From Deroplatys truncata (Eukaryota; Arthropoda; Insecta; Mantodea; Mantidae), in contig CM060990.1 of NCBI GenBank assembly GCA_030765065.1, positions 212,637,290 through 212,701,289 of the forward strand: a DNA stretch of 64,000 bases, in the 5' to 3' direction. Made by a program: the position numbers and the translations under genes. Shown one piece after another: positions 11,220-22,412 of the stretch; position 1 is the first letter of the stretch, and each line of letters starts with the position of its first letter. The notes under the pieces are model-generated. The model worked only from the letters and a program-made list of their open reading frames with translations, was not told the DNA's origin and did not search any database.

Positions 11220-11980
11220 TATCTGTCGAGGAGTATATTGCTAAGGTTTCATACTGCGTTCAGAAGTAAAAAAGTACACGTGGATAAAGTGATCTAAAGT
11301 GCAGCAAGGACAAGTGTTATTGCATTGAGAGAATACACTGCAAGAACAAGGTCATGTTCCATAAGTTGTTGTATTAAGGGAAAGTACCTGTACAATGGGG
11401 AAATTCCAAAAACAAATTGATGCAACCTGGCGCTCTAAGGCATGTTATATAAATTGTTGCTACACTGGGAGAATGTCAGGGATAAATTGACGCAACTTGG
11501 TGCGCTGCAAAAACAAGGGCATGTTGCGGATATAAACAAAAACCGTCACATGCACCTTGATATAGGAGGAAAACGGCAAGAATAAGATTACACCAATGTA
11601 ACTTGCTACAAGGACAAGGTCATTGCTATATAAGTTGTTGTATTGAGGAAAAGTACGAAGGATAGGTTAGTGCAAGGACAAAACGTAGAGGTGTGACTCG
11701 GTACGGGGAAATTCCAAAGACAACTTGCAGCGCGGTAAGGACAAGGTCATGTTCTATAAGTTGTTGTTCTATTGAGGGGAAAATACCAAAAGCAAGCTGG
11801 CACGGTGAAATATGGAGCACTAGTTACTGCAAGCACAACTAAATGTCCAGGGTAAATTTATGTAACTTGGTGTACATGTTATGTAAGTTATATACGAGCA
11901 TGAATTAAGCCGACGTGAGCACTTTGATGCAGGAGGAGAAAGGATAGTAGAGCATACAACCTTACTCAACACGTGAGTAT
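11220..11980. repeat. degenerate repeat region between dUTPase and PolB
   Basis: The block 'aaggacaaggtcatgttctataagttgttgt-attgaggaaaagtac' recurs in diverged form near 11348, 11615 and 11745. Shorter 'caacttggtgc' and 'gacaaggtcat' pieces lie between. There is no coding potential. It lies between divergently transcribed genes (dUTPase on the minus strand, PolB on the plus), so it could hold promoters or an origin; that is inference. Confidence 0.5.
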
Positions 11981-14642
11981 AATGGAGCATTTTTCAATTT
12001 TAAAACACAGACAAAAAATATTAGATAGATTTTACTCAGGATATACAGAATCTAGTAATTAGTAGATGCAATAAGCACAAACAAAAGTGATGAAGAAGAA
12101 GATGAAATGATCCGATGGAGCTGGCACATTTAATATTTGAAGAGTTTTTAGAATTTGCCAATCGAGAATTGTTACATTATAATCCTAGCTATTTTGGCAT
12201 GTCTGTAACCAATTCGGAGGACTCTCCTAAAAGCGTTCATATAAGCGTTAGAAAATTTGATCAGATTAATACGGAGACAATTCTAAATTCTTTAGAAAGG
12301 GTTGTTCAAAGTAATCAGAACTTTTTTTTACATGGACCGTTAAAACTTACATGAGTTTATACAAAAATACATATAGGAAATTGCTTTTGCGCTTGACAAA
12401 TGTGTAGCCAAAATAAGGCTATCATAGCTATAGAAAATGATGACCTTTTATGCCTTCCTAGATCGATTGCTGTAACAATTACCAAAATTGATAACGATAA
12501 AACTTATGCTTCTATAAAGAAATGCTGTGAAAACAAACAGAACAAGCAATGAGTCTGTGTACCCTTTTAAATAAAAATACAGAATTTACAGTGAACGATG
12601 TGGTTTGTTTTGAAAAGCATTTAAAACATTCTTTTACCCTGTTTGGAGATCATGATGGAAAAACCGTTTTGTATAAGTCTACAATAAACAGTGACAAACA
12701 AATTGACTTCCTACATCATAATAATCTCTTTAGCGTTATCCTGGATATACACAGAGCATTTAAATGTAAATATTACTGCAGACAGTGCAATATACCGTTT
12801 AAATATAAAAAGGAGAAACATCGCTGTGATTTTTCCTGCTCAAAATTCCATCTTCAACGTAATAATACATTTGACGGATTTGTATATTGCCAAAACTGTG
12901 ATCGTAATTTTAAAGGACAAATTTGTTATGAAAATCACTTTAAAAAGGCGTCTTTTATCCAGGAAAAGCATCCGTTTGAAATACCGAAAAAGCGTGTAAT
13001 AATTTTTGTAAATTATATAGTTTAAGAAAAAGAAAAGTAGGTCATGTATGTGGTGAAATGCTTTGTTATGTGTGTAAACAATATGTAACATCCAATCATT
13101 TATGTTGTATTAACTGAACAGGAATAAACAATTAAGGAAAAGCTTTATAATATTTTTCATGATATCGAGTGTACTAAGGAAAAGGCATTTAATTCACAAA
13201 ACGATAAGTCTGAACACGTACCAAACCTCTGTGTTCTTTATCAGGCCTTGATGAATGCATTGACACTTATCAAAATTAGATTTTTTTCACAAGTGTGGTG
13301 TAAAGAAATGGATATTTAAAAAAGATCCCGTACGTGAGTTAATAGTATATATTACACTACCACGTACAATACTGAAAGATATAACCGTTATTGCACACAA
13401 TCTCAAATCCTATGACGGTCATATTCTGCTGAAGTATATTTTTGGTACATTAGATTGGTCACCCGAATTAATTATGAATGGTACGAGGCTATACAGAATA
13501 ACGTACAAAAATATAACGTTTATAGATTCTTTAAATTTTACACCAATATCTTTGGCTAAATTTTCAAGAATATTTCAATTAGAAGAAACAAAGGCTATTT
13601 TCCATATCTATTCAATTCAAAAGAAAATGAAAATTATGTTGGAAATATGCCTGATCGAAAATACCCTTGTCCCAAAGGAATGTCAATAGAAGAACGTAAA
13701 GAGTTTGAAAAGTTGTATATCGAAAAAGAAAAATCCGGTTACACGTATGATATGCAAAAAGAACTTGTAGATTATTGTCGAGTGGATGTACAGTTATTAT
13801 GTTTTGGCACTTCTAAATTTAAAAAGGAATTTATAAATGAAAACGGTATTGATCCTTTTAGGGAATGTGTGACAATTGCTAATGCTTGCGTGAAAGTATA
13901 CAGAAAACGTTTTATGCCTATAGATACAATTTCAATATTGCAATTAGGAGGATACCGCTTAGGAGACAAACAGTCGCGTGTAGAGTTAATTTAGCTTAGT
14001 TGGCTATAGAAAAATAAGGTATTTTATACAACAAGCATTGAATGGTAGAGGGAAAAATTTTAAATCATAAAGTTTACGGTTATAGAGAAGATGCTAAAAT
14101 CGTTTACTTTTTTCATGGAGGTTTTTACCGTGGTTGCTTAAAATGTTTCACGGATAGATCCTCCTGCATTTATGGTTCGCACTAGTAAACTATGAATTCT
14201 AGATACGAATCATCCCAGAGAATCACAAATCAAATAAAAAAGCTTCGTATAATGATGTGGAATTATGGAAAGTGAGTTTAAACTCACAGTTTCACTGTAA
14301 ACTGACAAAGATCTAGAAAATTTTGTAAATAATTTTTCTTCTACTCTTCCTAAACTCTCGAACCGAGAGATGGATTTTAAGGTGGTCGAACAAGCTGCAT
14401 CGAGTTATATTATGAAGTACAAGAAAATGAAAAGATGTGTTACTACGATGTATGTAGTCTATATCCTTTTGTTAACAAAACCAAACCCTATCTTGTGTGT
14501 CATCCAACAATATACTACGAGGAAAATAGGTTTCCGGATTTACATCTCGTCAAAGGAGGACTTATAGAATGTAAGATTTTGCCACCTGCCGACATCTATC
14601 ATGCGGTACTACCTTTATGCGTAAATGGAAAATTTATGTTTC

Positions 14643-14646
14643 CTTT
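14643..14646 (+). other. target-site duplication, left copy (CTTT)
   Basis: CTTT immediately precedes the TG of the 5' LTR. The second copy is 18886-18889, directly after the terminal CA. Removing one copy plus the element leaves the PolB reading frame unbroken at this point, which confirms the insertion boundaries. Confidence 0.85.
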
Positions 14647-15626
14647 TGATACGGTAATTTGTATCACAAATTACTCAAATTTAAATAATTATTTTAATAT
14701 GAATATGTATTTTTATGTAACATGGATTTCAGAGGTTTATTAATTGTAAATATTATTGGTAAATAATAATATACGGCTCTACTGAAACTGTCAACAATAA
14801 CGCAATAATGCAATGAAGGGTTTGAGTTGTTTATCGTTACCGGGAACCAGGAAGTTACGTAATGTTTCGCGCCTTTTCGGTAAAAGCTTCCAGAATGTTC
14901 TATAAAAGTAATATGTATTAGTGGTTTTCATTGGATAGTAAAATTGACGCTAATGTTGGCGCGTTTTATTAGCCAATAGCATTTCATTTATAATCTGTAG
15001 GCGTATCTTAAGGCAAGTCTATAAATAGTGTAGATTCAAAGAGAGCGTCCCCCAGTTCGGCAAGATTCTCAAAACATTACACATCGTCCCCAGTGTTCAA
15101 CAAGATTCTCAACACATAACACGTCAGCTCCCAGTTCAACAAGATTCTCATGTCGGTCTCTAAATTCATAAAGTTACGCGCAGCAGAAGTACGAGAAATC
15201 TTATAAAGGATTATACAGTTAAATATATAAAGTTGAAGTACGTGAGTTAAAAGTGAGAAGTTATTACAAACAGTTTCAGTATGGCGAGTATCCAAATTAA
15301 TTTGTGAAAGTGTTCGTGAACGTGTTCTGCAATAAAGATTATAAAACCAGTTTCTTCATCAGTATCATTTATAGACAAAAGATTCCTTTCCGCTTCACAA
15401 CCTGCAAGAGTTAAATGTCTACCTAAATAGCTAGCCGGAAGACAATATACATAACCTAAAACTAATTCATACAAATTGCTACGCCAGATGGAGTTAAACG
15501 AACCAACAAGGAGTGACGTCACAACGTCACACAAGATGGCTACACGCGTAATGTAAACAACATTACGTGAGAAACATTATCCACAACGTGGTGAAGTAAA
15601 CAATATACAATTTGTTGCTATCGCAA
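14647..15626 (+). repeat. 5' LTR
   Basis: It starts 'tgatacggtaatttgtatc'. Signals inside are a TATA box 'tataaatag' at 15020-15028, three diverged repeats of about 46 bp around 'cccagttcaacaagattctc' (15050-15150), a poly(A) signal 'aataaa' at 15331-15336, and the palindrome-like 'cattacgt/acgtaatg' pair near 15550. The end is placed just before the primer site and is uncertain: identity with the 3' LTR stops at 15591. Confidence 0.85.
15020..15028 (+). promoter_or_regulatory. LTR TATA box
   Basis: 'tataaatag' is present identically in the 3' LTR (18262-18270). It lies upstream of the repeated 'caagattctc' block and of 'aataaa' at 15331, in the U3-R-U5 order expected of an LTR. Confidence 0.6.
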
Positions 15627-15627
15627 A

Positions 15628-15648
15628 TTGGCGCATCAACGTGGGGCT
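15628..15648 (+). other. primer-binding site (tRNA-Lys1,2-like)
   Basis: 'tggcgcatcaacgtggggc' differs by a small indel/substitution from the tRNA-Lys1,2 3'-end complement used by some retroelements (TGGCGCCCAACGTGGGGC, from memory). Its position directly after the 5' LTR fits minus-strand priming. Confidence 0.6.
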
Positions 15649-15951
15649 AGATGACTAGGAAAGGAACAAGAATAACCAGGAAGTAGCAGAATTAACTAGG
15701 AAAGGATCAACATAACCAGGAATGCAGAGGTGAAATCATCTACAAGACCCAGATTCAAGAAACGACAGGGACGACTGACTTCGATCGTAATTCCGAGATT
15801 ACGATGCAACAGGGTAAATCAACTACAAAAACATCGAGACAACGTAGATTCATCACAACACAACGCAGAAGCGACATACAAACCTAGGAGAAAGGGGCAG
15901 AACGCTGGACATCAAAGCTGCAGCATCAGACAGCATCAAAAAGGTAATTAA

Positions 15952-17091
15952 ATGAGACTTAGGAGCGGTAGGAAAATAAAAACAATGGCTGCTAGCAATA
16001 CAGAAGAAATAATTATGGAGGGAGATAATGTAACAGTTAGTTGTAATTCAATACAGGTTACAGGAAATAGTCCAGATTTTTTAGGATTTGAAGATGAAAA
16101 TGTTAGTGCAGAAAGTGAGAATAGAATAGCAGGAAATATTCACTCTGATAATAGTATGATTATGGAAATGTTGAGAAAATTTTGTGAAAAATTGGATCAA
16201 AACAGGGAAGATATGAAAAAGACTAATGAGAATATGGAAAAGAATAGCAGGGAATTGAGGGAAGATCTTAGTAAGAAAATAGATCAAAACAGGGAAGATC
16301 TTAGTAAGAAAATAGATCAAAACAGGGAAGATATGCAAAAGAATAATAGGGAATTAAGAGAAGATATTGATAGGAGTTTAGAACAAAAACTAGATCAGAA
16401 TAAGAGAGAATTGAGGGAAGATATTGGTAAAAGCTTTGAACAAAACAGGAAATCAATTGAAAGTATTGGTAGGAGGAATGAGAAAGTAGAGCAAACAGTA
16501 GATCAAAGCAGTGAAGAAATTGAAAAGAAAGTTATGAAGTTAGATAGTAGTATGCCAGAAATGAGAGATGAAAATGAAGAAGTAATAGCAAGTGAGATAG
16601 GAGAAGTTTCAAAGAAAATGCTAGACATGAGCAGGGAAATATGTAACAAAGAAAGTGAGGTTAATGTAGAATGTACAGAGTTAGGAAGTCAAATGAGTAG
16701 TATTACAAGTGAGCTAAGAAAGATAAAAGAGGTTAGGAATGTAGATGTAAATGAGGCGCAAGTTAATTTCAGAGCGGAGATATCAGAAATACAAAAAGAA
16801 TCAGAAATGCAAAGAAATAAATTGTACCAATATGTTCAAAATGAAAACTCCAGTCCAGTACAGTTTAGTACAGATTTGTCAGAGCATTCTCAAATTAAAA
16901 TGATAGCAGAAGAATTGAAAATGACAATTGTTAAAAGATGTATTGTTCAAGAAACTGTAGACTGTTTCCAAATGTTATCAGGAGATGAAATTTCATATGA
17001 ATACAAGAGGTTATTCATGAACAACAATTTGAAGGTTAGGTTACGGCTACGAGTAATGTTTAGCCACACACAATTTGATCCAGGAGGGTAA
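15952..17091 (+). CDS. coiled-coil, Gag-like protein of the LTR element
   Basis: Intact 379-codon frame beginning 'MRLRSGRKIK'; a basic 'LRSG' start is common in insect LTR-element Gag proteins (recalled, not searched). Residues about 75-190 are imperfect 11-residue repeats of the type '(R/K)EDLSKKIDQN', giving a long charged coiled coil. More heptad-like text follows to about residue 310, then a short tail. No zinc knuckle and no Pol motif are seen. It may be the oligomerising half of Gag, kept so the RNA can be packaged by an autonomous partner. The intact frame agrees with the young age of the insertion. Confidence 0.7.
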   Translation: MRLRSGRKIKTMAASNTEEIIMEGDNVTVSCNSIQVTGNSPDFLGFEDENVSAESENRIAGNIHSDNSMIMEMLRKFCEKLDQNREDMKKTNENMEKNSRELREDLSKKIDQNREDLSKKIDQNREDMQKNNRELREDIDRSLEQKLDQNKRELREDIGKSFEQNRKSIESIGRRNEKVEQTVDQSSEEIEKKVMKLDSSMPEMRDENEEVIASEIGEVSKKMLDMSREICNKESEVNVECTELGSQMSSITSELRKIKEVRNVDVNEAQVNFRAEISEIQKESEMQRNKLYQYVQNENSSPVQFSTDLSEHSQIKMIAEELKMTIVKRCIVQETVDCFQMLSGDEISYEYKRLFMNNNLKVRLRLRVMFSHTQFDPGG

Positions 17092-17280
17092 ATAGCAATG
17101 TGATGTAAAGTAAATGTTGGATAGTTAAAGACGACTTGCAGAGAAATGTATTGGAACGTAAGAGGGTTAAATAAAAATGTAAATCATATGAATGGAGAAA
17201 TAAATTGTGGTCATGACTAACTGTTTGAGAAGAAAATAAATAAATTAAATTTTTAGTAACTGTAACAAAATATTTGAAGA

Positions 17281-17420
17281 TTAAGAATGCAAAGATTGAA
17301 ACTTAAGATGAGATTAAAGTAAAAGTACGTAAATACAATTCCAAGAATTAAAAATTAAGAATACAAAGATTGAAAATTAATATGATATTAAAGTAAAGAT
17401 ACGTAAATGCAATTCCGAGA
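17281..17420 (+). repeat. 74-bp tandem duplication in the LTR element interior
   Basis: 'ttaagaatgcaaagattgaa' at 17281 and 'ttaagaatacaaagattgaa' at 17355 begin two copies that both run to 'gtaaat(a/g)caattcc(a/g)aga'. They lie in the non-coding stretch between the ORF and the 3' LTR. Nothing else is seen in 17092-17888. Confidence 0.7.
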
Positions 17421-17888
17421 GTATTGTTTAAAATAAAATTCAAAATAACAAAAATGGTAAAAATAATTCAAAACAAATACTTATGTAGTAAACAGAAAAT
17501 GTGACACAGTGCCTAGATTTAAGAGATGTAAATATATGTAAAGGGTAAATATTTTGGTAAATATGTATAGTAATTACAAAAAAATTCTTGAATTGATAAA
17601 TTTTTGGTAACAATATAAGAAAGTAAACCATTTTTTTGTAACACTAGTTGAATAATTTAGGGTAAAGTATTTGCTATAAAAAAAATTTGTGTCAGATTAA
17701 CATCTAAATTAATTAAACCAAAGCCAGTAAGTAGTGGCGAGATAAAACATATGTCGTGTGTTAAATACGTGTGAAGTGTAAAGTGAAAGTGAATAGCGTG
17801 TGTTACAAGATTTAGGAGACTAAAAACAAAATTATAAAATTTCTAAACAGGTTATAAATATTTATAATTATGTTTCTAGTGGGGCATA

Positions 17889-18885
17889 TGATACGGTAAT
17901 TTGTATCACAAATTACTCAAATTTAAATAATTATTTTAATATGAATATGTATTTTTATGTAACATGGATTTCAGAGGTTTATTAATTGTAAATATTATTG
18001 GTAAATAATAATATACGGCTCTACTGAAACTGTCAACAATAACGCAATAATGCAATGAAGGGTTTGAGTTGTTTATCGTTACCGGGAACCAGGAAGTTAC
18101 GTAATGTTTCGCGCCTTTTCGGTAAAAGCTTCCAGAATGTTCTATAAAAGTAATATGTATTAGTGGTTTTCATTGGATAGTAAAATTGACGCTAATGTTG
18201 GCGCGTTTTATTAGCCAATAGCATTTCATTTATAATCTGTAGGCGTATCTTAAGGCAAGTCTATAAATAGTGTAGATTCAAAGAGAGCGTCCCCCAGTTC
18301 GGCAAGATTCTCAAAACATTACACATCGTCCCCAGTGTTCAACAAGATTCTCAACACATAACACGTCAGCTCCCAGTTCAACAAGATTCTCATGTCGGTC
18401 TCTAAATTCATAAAGTTACGCGCAGCAGAAGTACGAGAAATCTTATAAAGGATTATACAGTTAAATATATAAAGTTGAAGTACGTGAGTTAAAAGTGAGA
18501 AGTTATTACAAACAGTTTCAGTATGGCGAGTATCCAAATTAATTTGTGAAAGTGTTCGTGAACGTGTTCTGCAATAAAGATTATAAAACCAGTTTCTTCA
18601 TCAGTATCATTTATAGACAAAAGATTCCTTTCCGCTTCACAACCTGCAAGAGTTAAATGTCTACCTAAATAGCTAGCCGGAAGACAATATACATAACCTA
18701 AAACTAATTCATACAAATTGCTACGCCAGATGGAGTTAAACGAACCAACAAGGAATGACGTCACAACGTCACACAAGATGGCTACACGCGTAATGTAAAC
18801 AACATTACGTGAGAAACATTATCCACAACGTGGGGCTCAACAACAAAATTACGTAAAAACATATTACGTAACTAAAACCGCTTCA
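17889..18885 (+). repeat. 3' LTR
   Basis: It is identical to the 5' LTR over 14647-15591 apart from one base (18755). The last roughly 52 bp (18834-18885, 'ggctcaacaacaaaatt...cgcttca') do not match the corresponding end of the 5' LTR. The terminal CA followed by CTTT still marks this as the true end of the insertion. Confidence 0.85.
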
Positions 18886-19950
18886 CTTTATGCATTATTT
18901 GTGCGCAACTAGAAAATCAAGCAATGCGTAATCATACCGATGAAGAGAGATGTTTAAACGGTACGTGGGTTTTGGACGAGGTTAAAGTCGCTATCGATGA
19001 AGGCTACAAAAGTTTAAAAAATTATGAAATTTGGGAATACCACATGGCACAGTACGATTCTAAAAAGAAAGAGAAACGACTTTTTCAAAGGTATGTTAAT
19101 CGGTTTTTAAAAATAAAAACAGAAACGTCGGGATAGCCTTTCAGAGTGTAATACTGAGAAGAGGAAAATAGAGTTTATTACAAGTTTTGAAGAAAAGGAA
19201 GGCATTAAATTAGATACTGATAAGATATCTTTCAATCCAGGTAGACGTGAATTAAATAAATCAATGCTTAACTCGTTTTGGGGAAAATATGGACAAAGAG
19301 ATAACTTACCAACTACAGAATTGGTGATAGAATATTCTCGTCTTGTAGAACTTTTAAACAATCCAAGTGTAGAGGTTCACACATATCTTCCAGCAACAGA
19401 TGACGCAATTTATGTTGTTTGGAGCCACGTTAAAGAAAGTCCTAAAAAATGTTACTACTAAGGTAGTTATTGCTGCTTGCACTACGGCCCATGATCGTCT
19501 CGAGCTTTATTCCTATTTTAAGAAATTAAACGAGCGCGTACCGTATTTCGATACGGATGCTGTTATAGTATCATATAGATCAGGAGACTGGCTACCACCT
19601 ATAGGATATTTTCTTGGATGCATGACCAACGAATTAGAAAATATGGCAAAAATGCTTATATAGATAAACTTGTTTCAAGCTGTCTTAAGAGCTATGCATT
19701 TAGACTAAGATTTCGAGAAAATACAAAAAGAATACGTAAAATGAAAGGCATTAGATTAAATTCTGGAAATCCAGAAAGAATTTACGAAAGTGTAATGACA
19801 GATATTGCATTAAATGATAACAATATGAAGATTACACTACGTAGTACCCAGATTTCTAGAAAACCTTTATGGACTTTAGTTACAGAACCGTTCATTAAAA
19901 CTTTTCGTTCAGTAGTAAATAACCGAAAAAGAGTTTCACGTTTGATATAG

Positions 19951-20245
19951 TGCCCTATGGATATGAAAAATGAACACGTAGGTAAGCTTTAATTCAATTG
20001 TGGTAACGAAGTTGCCGTAGTTTCCGTAGTGGAAGAAATGTCTTCAGAATCAGACGATGATTCCACAGTTTATACCTTAGACAGCTTATCTAATGTAGAA
20101 CCCCTACTTTACCTTCTAAGCGCAAATCCGATCAAGAAATATCATTTTTTAAAAAAGTTCCTAATTTAGCTATTTTAATACAACCAAACAAACGTAATAT
20201 GGATTCCAAATATTCATTTTTAATAAAGTTCCTAAATGATCAATG
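19951..20245 (+). other. remnant between PolB and piggyBac
   Basis: Short Ser/Asp/Glu-rich open text ('VVEEMSSESDDDSTVYTLDS' near 20030) follows the PolB end. It could be the start of the next Polinton gene, cut by the piggyBac. No domain is seen. Confidence 0.35.
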
Positions 20246-20249
20246 TTAA

Positions 20250-22408
20250 CCCGCTTGGTGCCATTCGGTAGAGCGGCGGCCCTTCGTTAAGGTGCCAGAT
20301 ACAAGCAGATCGGCTTTTAAAATTCACCCGCTTTAGTGCCAGCGCCGAGGAGATTGGCTTGCTAAAACTTAACATGCTGAAGATACTTTTGTGGCATCCT
20401 ATATCAACGGAATGCAAACCTTTGGAAGGGTACATCTTTTTCCCTTCGACAGGAAGGTTTTTAATGGTATATTTGGCTTTCACGATAACATACAATCCCT
20501 CAGTTTACGGTAGTCTGTTGTGCTGTAGTAGTGAAAGATGGCAAGTGCTTCTCGTGATTTTTTCAAACCAGGCGCGGACGAAGAAAAGTTGTTAGAGTAT
20601 TTCGATAATTGTGAAGTTGATGCAGATGAACTATTATCGGATGTTGATAACCAAATTGATTCTTCAAATGTTATCATCCCGGGCACGCCCCCTGGTTCTC
20701 CACGGCAAAAGGTTTCCTTTGGAGAAGACAACGTATTTGTTAATGGAGTTGATTCAAAATCCGAACAGGATTCTACTGATGACGGCAAAAATGAGGAAAA
20801 CGATACTCTGTAGGAAACCTTCACTGAAGTTTATCCTAATGATACTGACCACGGCCCCTTAGCTACATTCTCTTTTATGGAATTCCCTGGATCAAAGCAT
20901 GCCCCTAGCCCTAATTATTCAACTATGTTTTATTTCAATCTGTTTTTGACCACTACACTCCTGAACCTCATTGTTGCCGAAACAAATGGTTACGCAAATC
21001 AGATGCTGCAGGCGCACAATTAGGCGTAACAGAAAGGTAATTCCGACTGTTGTGAAGAATAAATTTAAAACAATATCAAACAAATACTTCAGGCAAGCAC
21101 ATTTGTTACTTGTAGCATCTAAGAAAAAAATATTAAAAGAATCAGGTATTACCTTTGTCAATCTAAGGAACTGCAAAAGAATCTAACGTGACTACCACAG
21201 TTAGAAACACAAATGAACCTAAAATGAAGCCCGACGTAATATTGGACTACAATCGCTATATAGGGGGAATATATGTCAATGACTGATGCTGTATTTTTAT
21301 TTAGATGAACGCAGAACTTTGAAATATTGGAAAAAGGTTACGTTTAACATTATTGGAAGAATGGTGCTAAATGTGTATCTGCAATATCTGCTATATCTTG
21401 AAAACTGCAATGGAACGAAAATGACTCGGCTACAGTTCTACGCTTCCATTATAAACTCTTTAAGTGAAGAGTGGTTATCCGCTCGATATTTATTCAACAT
21501 TACTGACCCTTGCAAATGACAACAGACCGGTGTGCAGTGTGAAAGTGCTTCCTGGAAGAAAGGAAAGACAGTCATTGTGTGTCATACTCCAGAACAAAAT
21601 GACGATCAAAAACAGTGTGCGTCAAGTGTGACAAAGGATTGCATACAAAATGTGCAACCATTCATAAGTGTTAAAAATAAATTTGAGGTGTTTTGTGAAC
21701 ATTTATGTGCATACACTCTTGTGCAATTTAAATCTACTGAAGACACATTCTACATACCTGTTAATTCGTATAATTATTATTTGGTGTTTATTATTGCCTT
21801 CAGTATCAAAAAATACATTAGTATAGTTTGGTGGGGACAATTCGTAATGCTTACATTTCTACAGAGGAGCTTATACAGTATACGTTGGCTCTAAAAGGAT
21901 ACTATTCTTCATTTCAAGATTTTGGTGAGTACCAGAAAGCTCTGCCTTGTTTACACCTTTATACTTTATTGTTTTATGATCTAAAATGTTAATGCGATTT
22001 AAAAACCGGCTCTCTTTATGCATGTCACCTGTTTACGGAATGTCAGTCTTTAAATTTATATCTTTTTATTAATCTTATGTGCATTTTGAACACCGATTAT
22101 TTAAATTTAAAGTACGAACACTATCTTATTCTCACAAACATATTACATTTGTCGCTATATTTCGGAGCTGTTATGGATTTATCGTGTCTATAAGTGTTAT
22201 AGACTTATGTTACACAACATGAATATTATTATTAAATAAGTTTCCGGGCGTTGGCAATTAGATCTTGCGAGATACATGCAGTTTATTGTAACAGTGATCT
22301 TTCCGCCTAAAACCATAACGCACTTTACACCGGTAAAGAAAGGCAGGCGTCTGGCTATCTACAGCCGGTTTCAGAAAGCCGATCAGATCGGCTCTGGCGC
22401 TAAGAGGG
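20250..22408 (+). mobile_element. piggyBac-type transposon inside the Polinton
   Basis: TTAA at 20246-20249 and 22409-22412 flanks inverted ends that begin CCC ('cccgcttggtgcc' on the left; 'ccctcttagcgcc' when the right end is reversed). A second internal match, 'gccgatctgatcggc' / 'agatcggc', lies a few tens of bases in. TTAA duplication with CCC ends is diagnostic of piggyBac. The 2.16-kb copy carries a decayed transposase. Confidence 0.88.
20538..21680 (+). pseudogene. piggyBac transposase, decayed
   Basis: It starts with an acidic N-terminus (MASASRDFFKPGADEEKL). The DDE domain start follows ('DHGPLATFSFMEFPGSKHAP', 'YFNLFL', 'ETNGYANQML'), then the 'RRNRKVIP' block, 'LDYNRYIGGI' (the DYN..MGGVD region), 'RRTLKYWKKV', 'FYASIINSLSEEW' and a C-terminal Cys/His cluster ending 'TVCVKCDKGLHTKCATIH'. 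The middle of the catalytic domain, including part of the DDD triad, is deleted, and several frameshifts separate the pieces. This enzyme would cut and paste at TTAA. Confidence 0.82.
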
Positions 22409-22412
22409 TTAA

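Larger units (their letters stand above)
14647..18885 (+). mobile_element. non-autonomous LTR retrotransposon, recent insertion
   Basis: Direct repeats (14647 on and 17889 on, offset 3242) flank a 2.3-kb interior with a tRNA-Lys-type primer site and one coiled-coil ORF. There is no protease, reverse transcriptase, RNase H or integrase, so it must be moved by a relative. It begins TG, ends CA and has a 4-bp duplication, as Ty3/Gypsy-type elements do. Over the first 945 bp I found one difference between the LTRs (G at 15513, A at 18755), so the insertion is young. Confidence 0.88.
11982..19950 (+). pseudogene. protein-primed DNA polymerase B (Polinton PolB), interrupted
   Basis: Conserved pieces appear in order across frameshifts and stops. 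An N-terminal domain (12115-12540) is followed by a CxxC zinc-finger region (12549-13025). The 3'-5' exonuclease has Exo I 'FHDIEC' (about 13156), Exo II 'NLKSYDGH' (about 13400) and Exo III 'YCRVDVQLL' (about 13770). The polymerase has motif A 'DVCSLYPF' (about 14440), motif B 'KSMLNSFWGKYG' (about 19260) and motif C 'YFDTDAVIV' (about 19545), with a C-terminus to 19950. An LTR retrotransposon sits between motifs A and B at 14647-18885. The enzyme would replicate the element from a terminal-protein primer. Stops outside the insertion (for example near 12060, 12354, 13025 and 19134) show the gene was dead independently of it. Confidence 0.9.

Noticed and set aside
16081-16338. Minus-strand frame with repeated 'FPVLIYFLTKI'
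   Set aside because: It is the antisense shadow of the 11-residue repeats in the coiled-coil ORF at 15952-17091.
15077-18776. Pair of identical minus-strand frames (72 and 95 codons) repeated 3242 bp apart
   Set aside because: They lie inside the two LTRs and are antisense to its transcription. Their repetition comes from the LTRs, not from gene duplication.
14643-18889. Reading the LTR insertion as an intron or intein in PolB
   Set aside because: TG/CA ends, direct LTRs, a primer site and a CTTT duplication show a retrotransposon; there are no splice or intein motifs.
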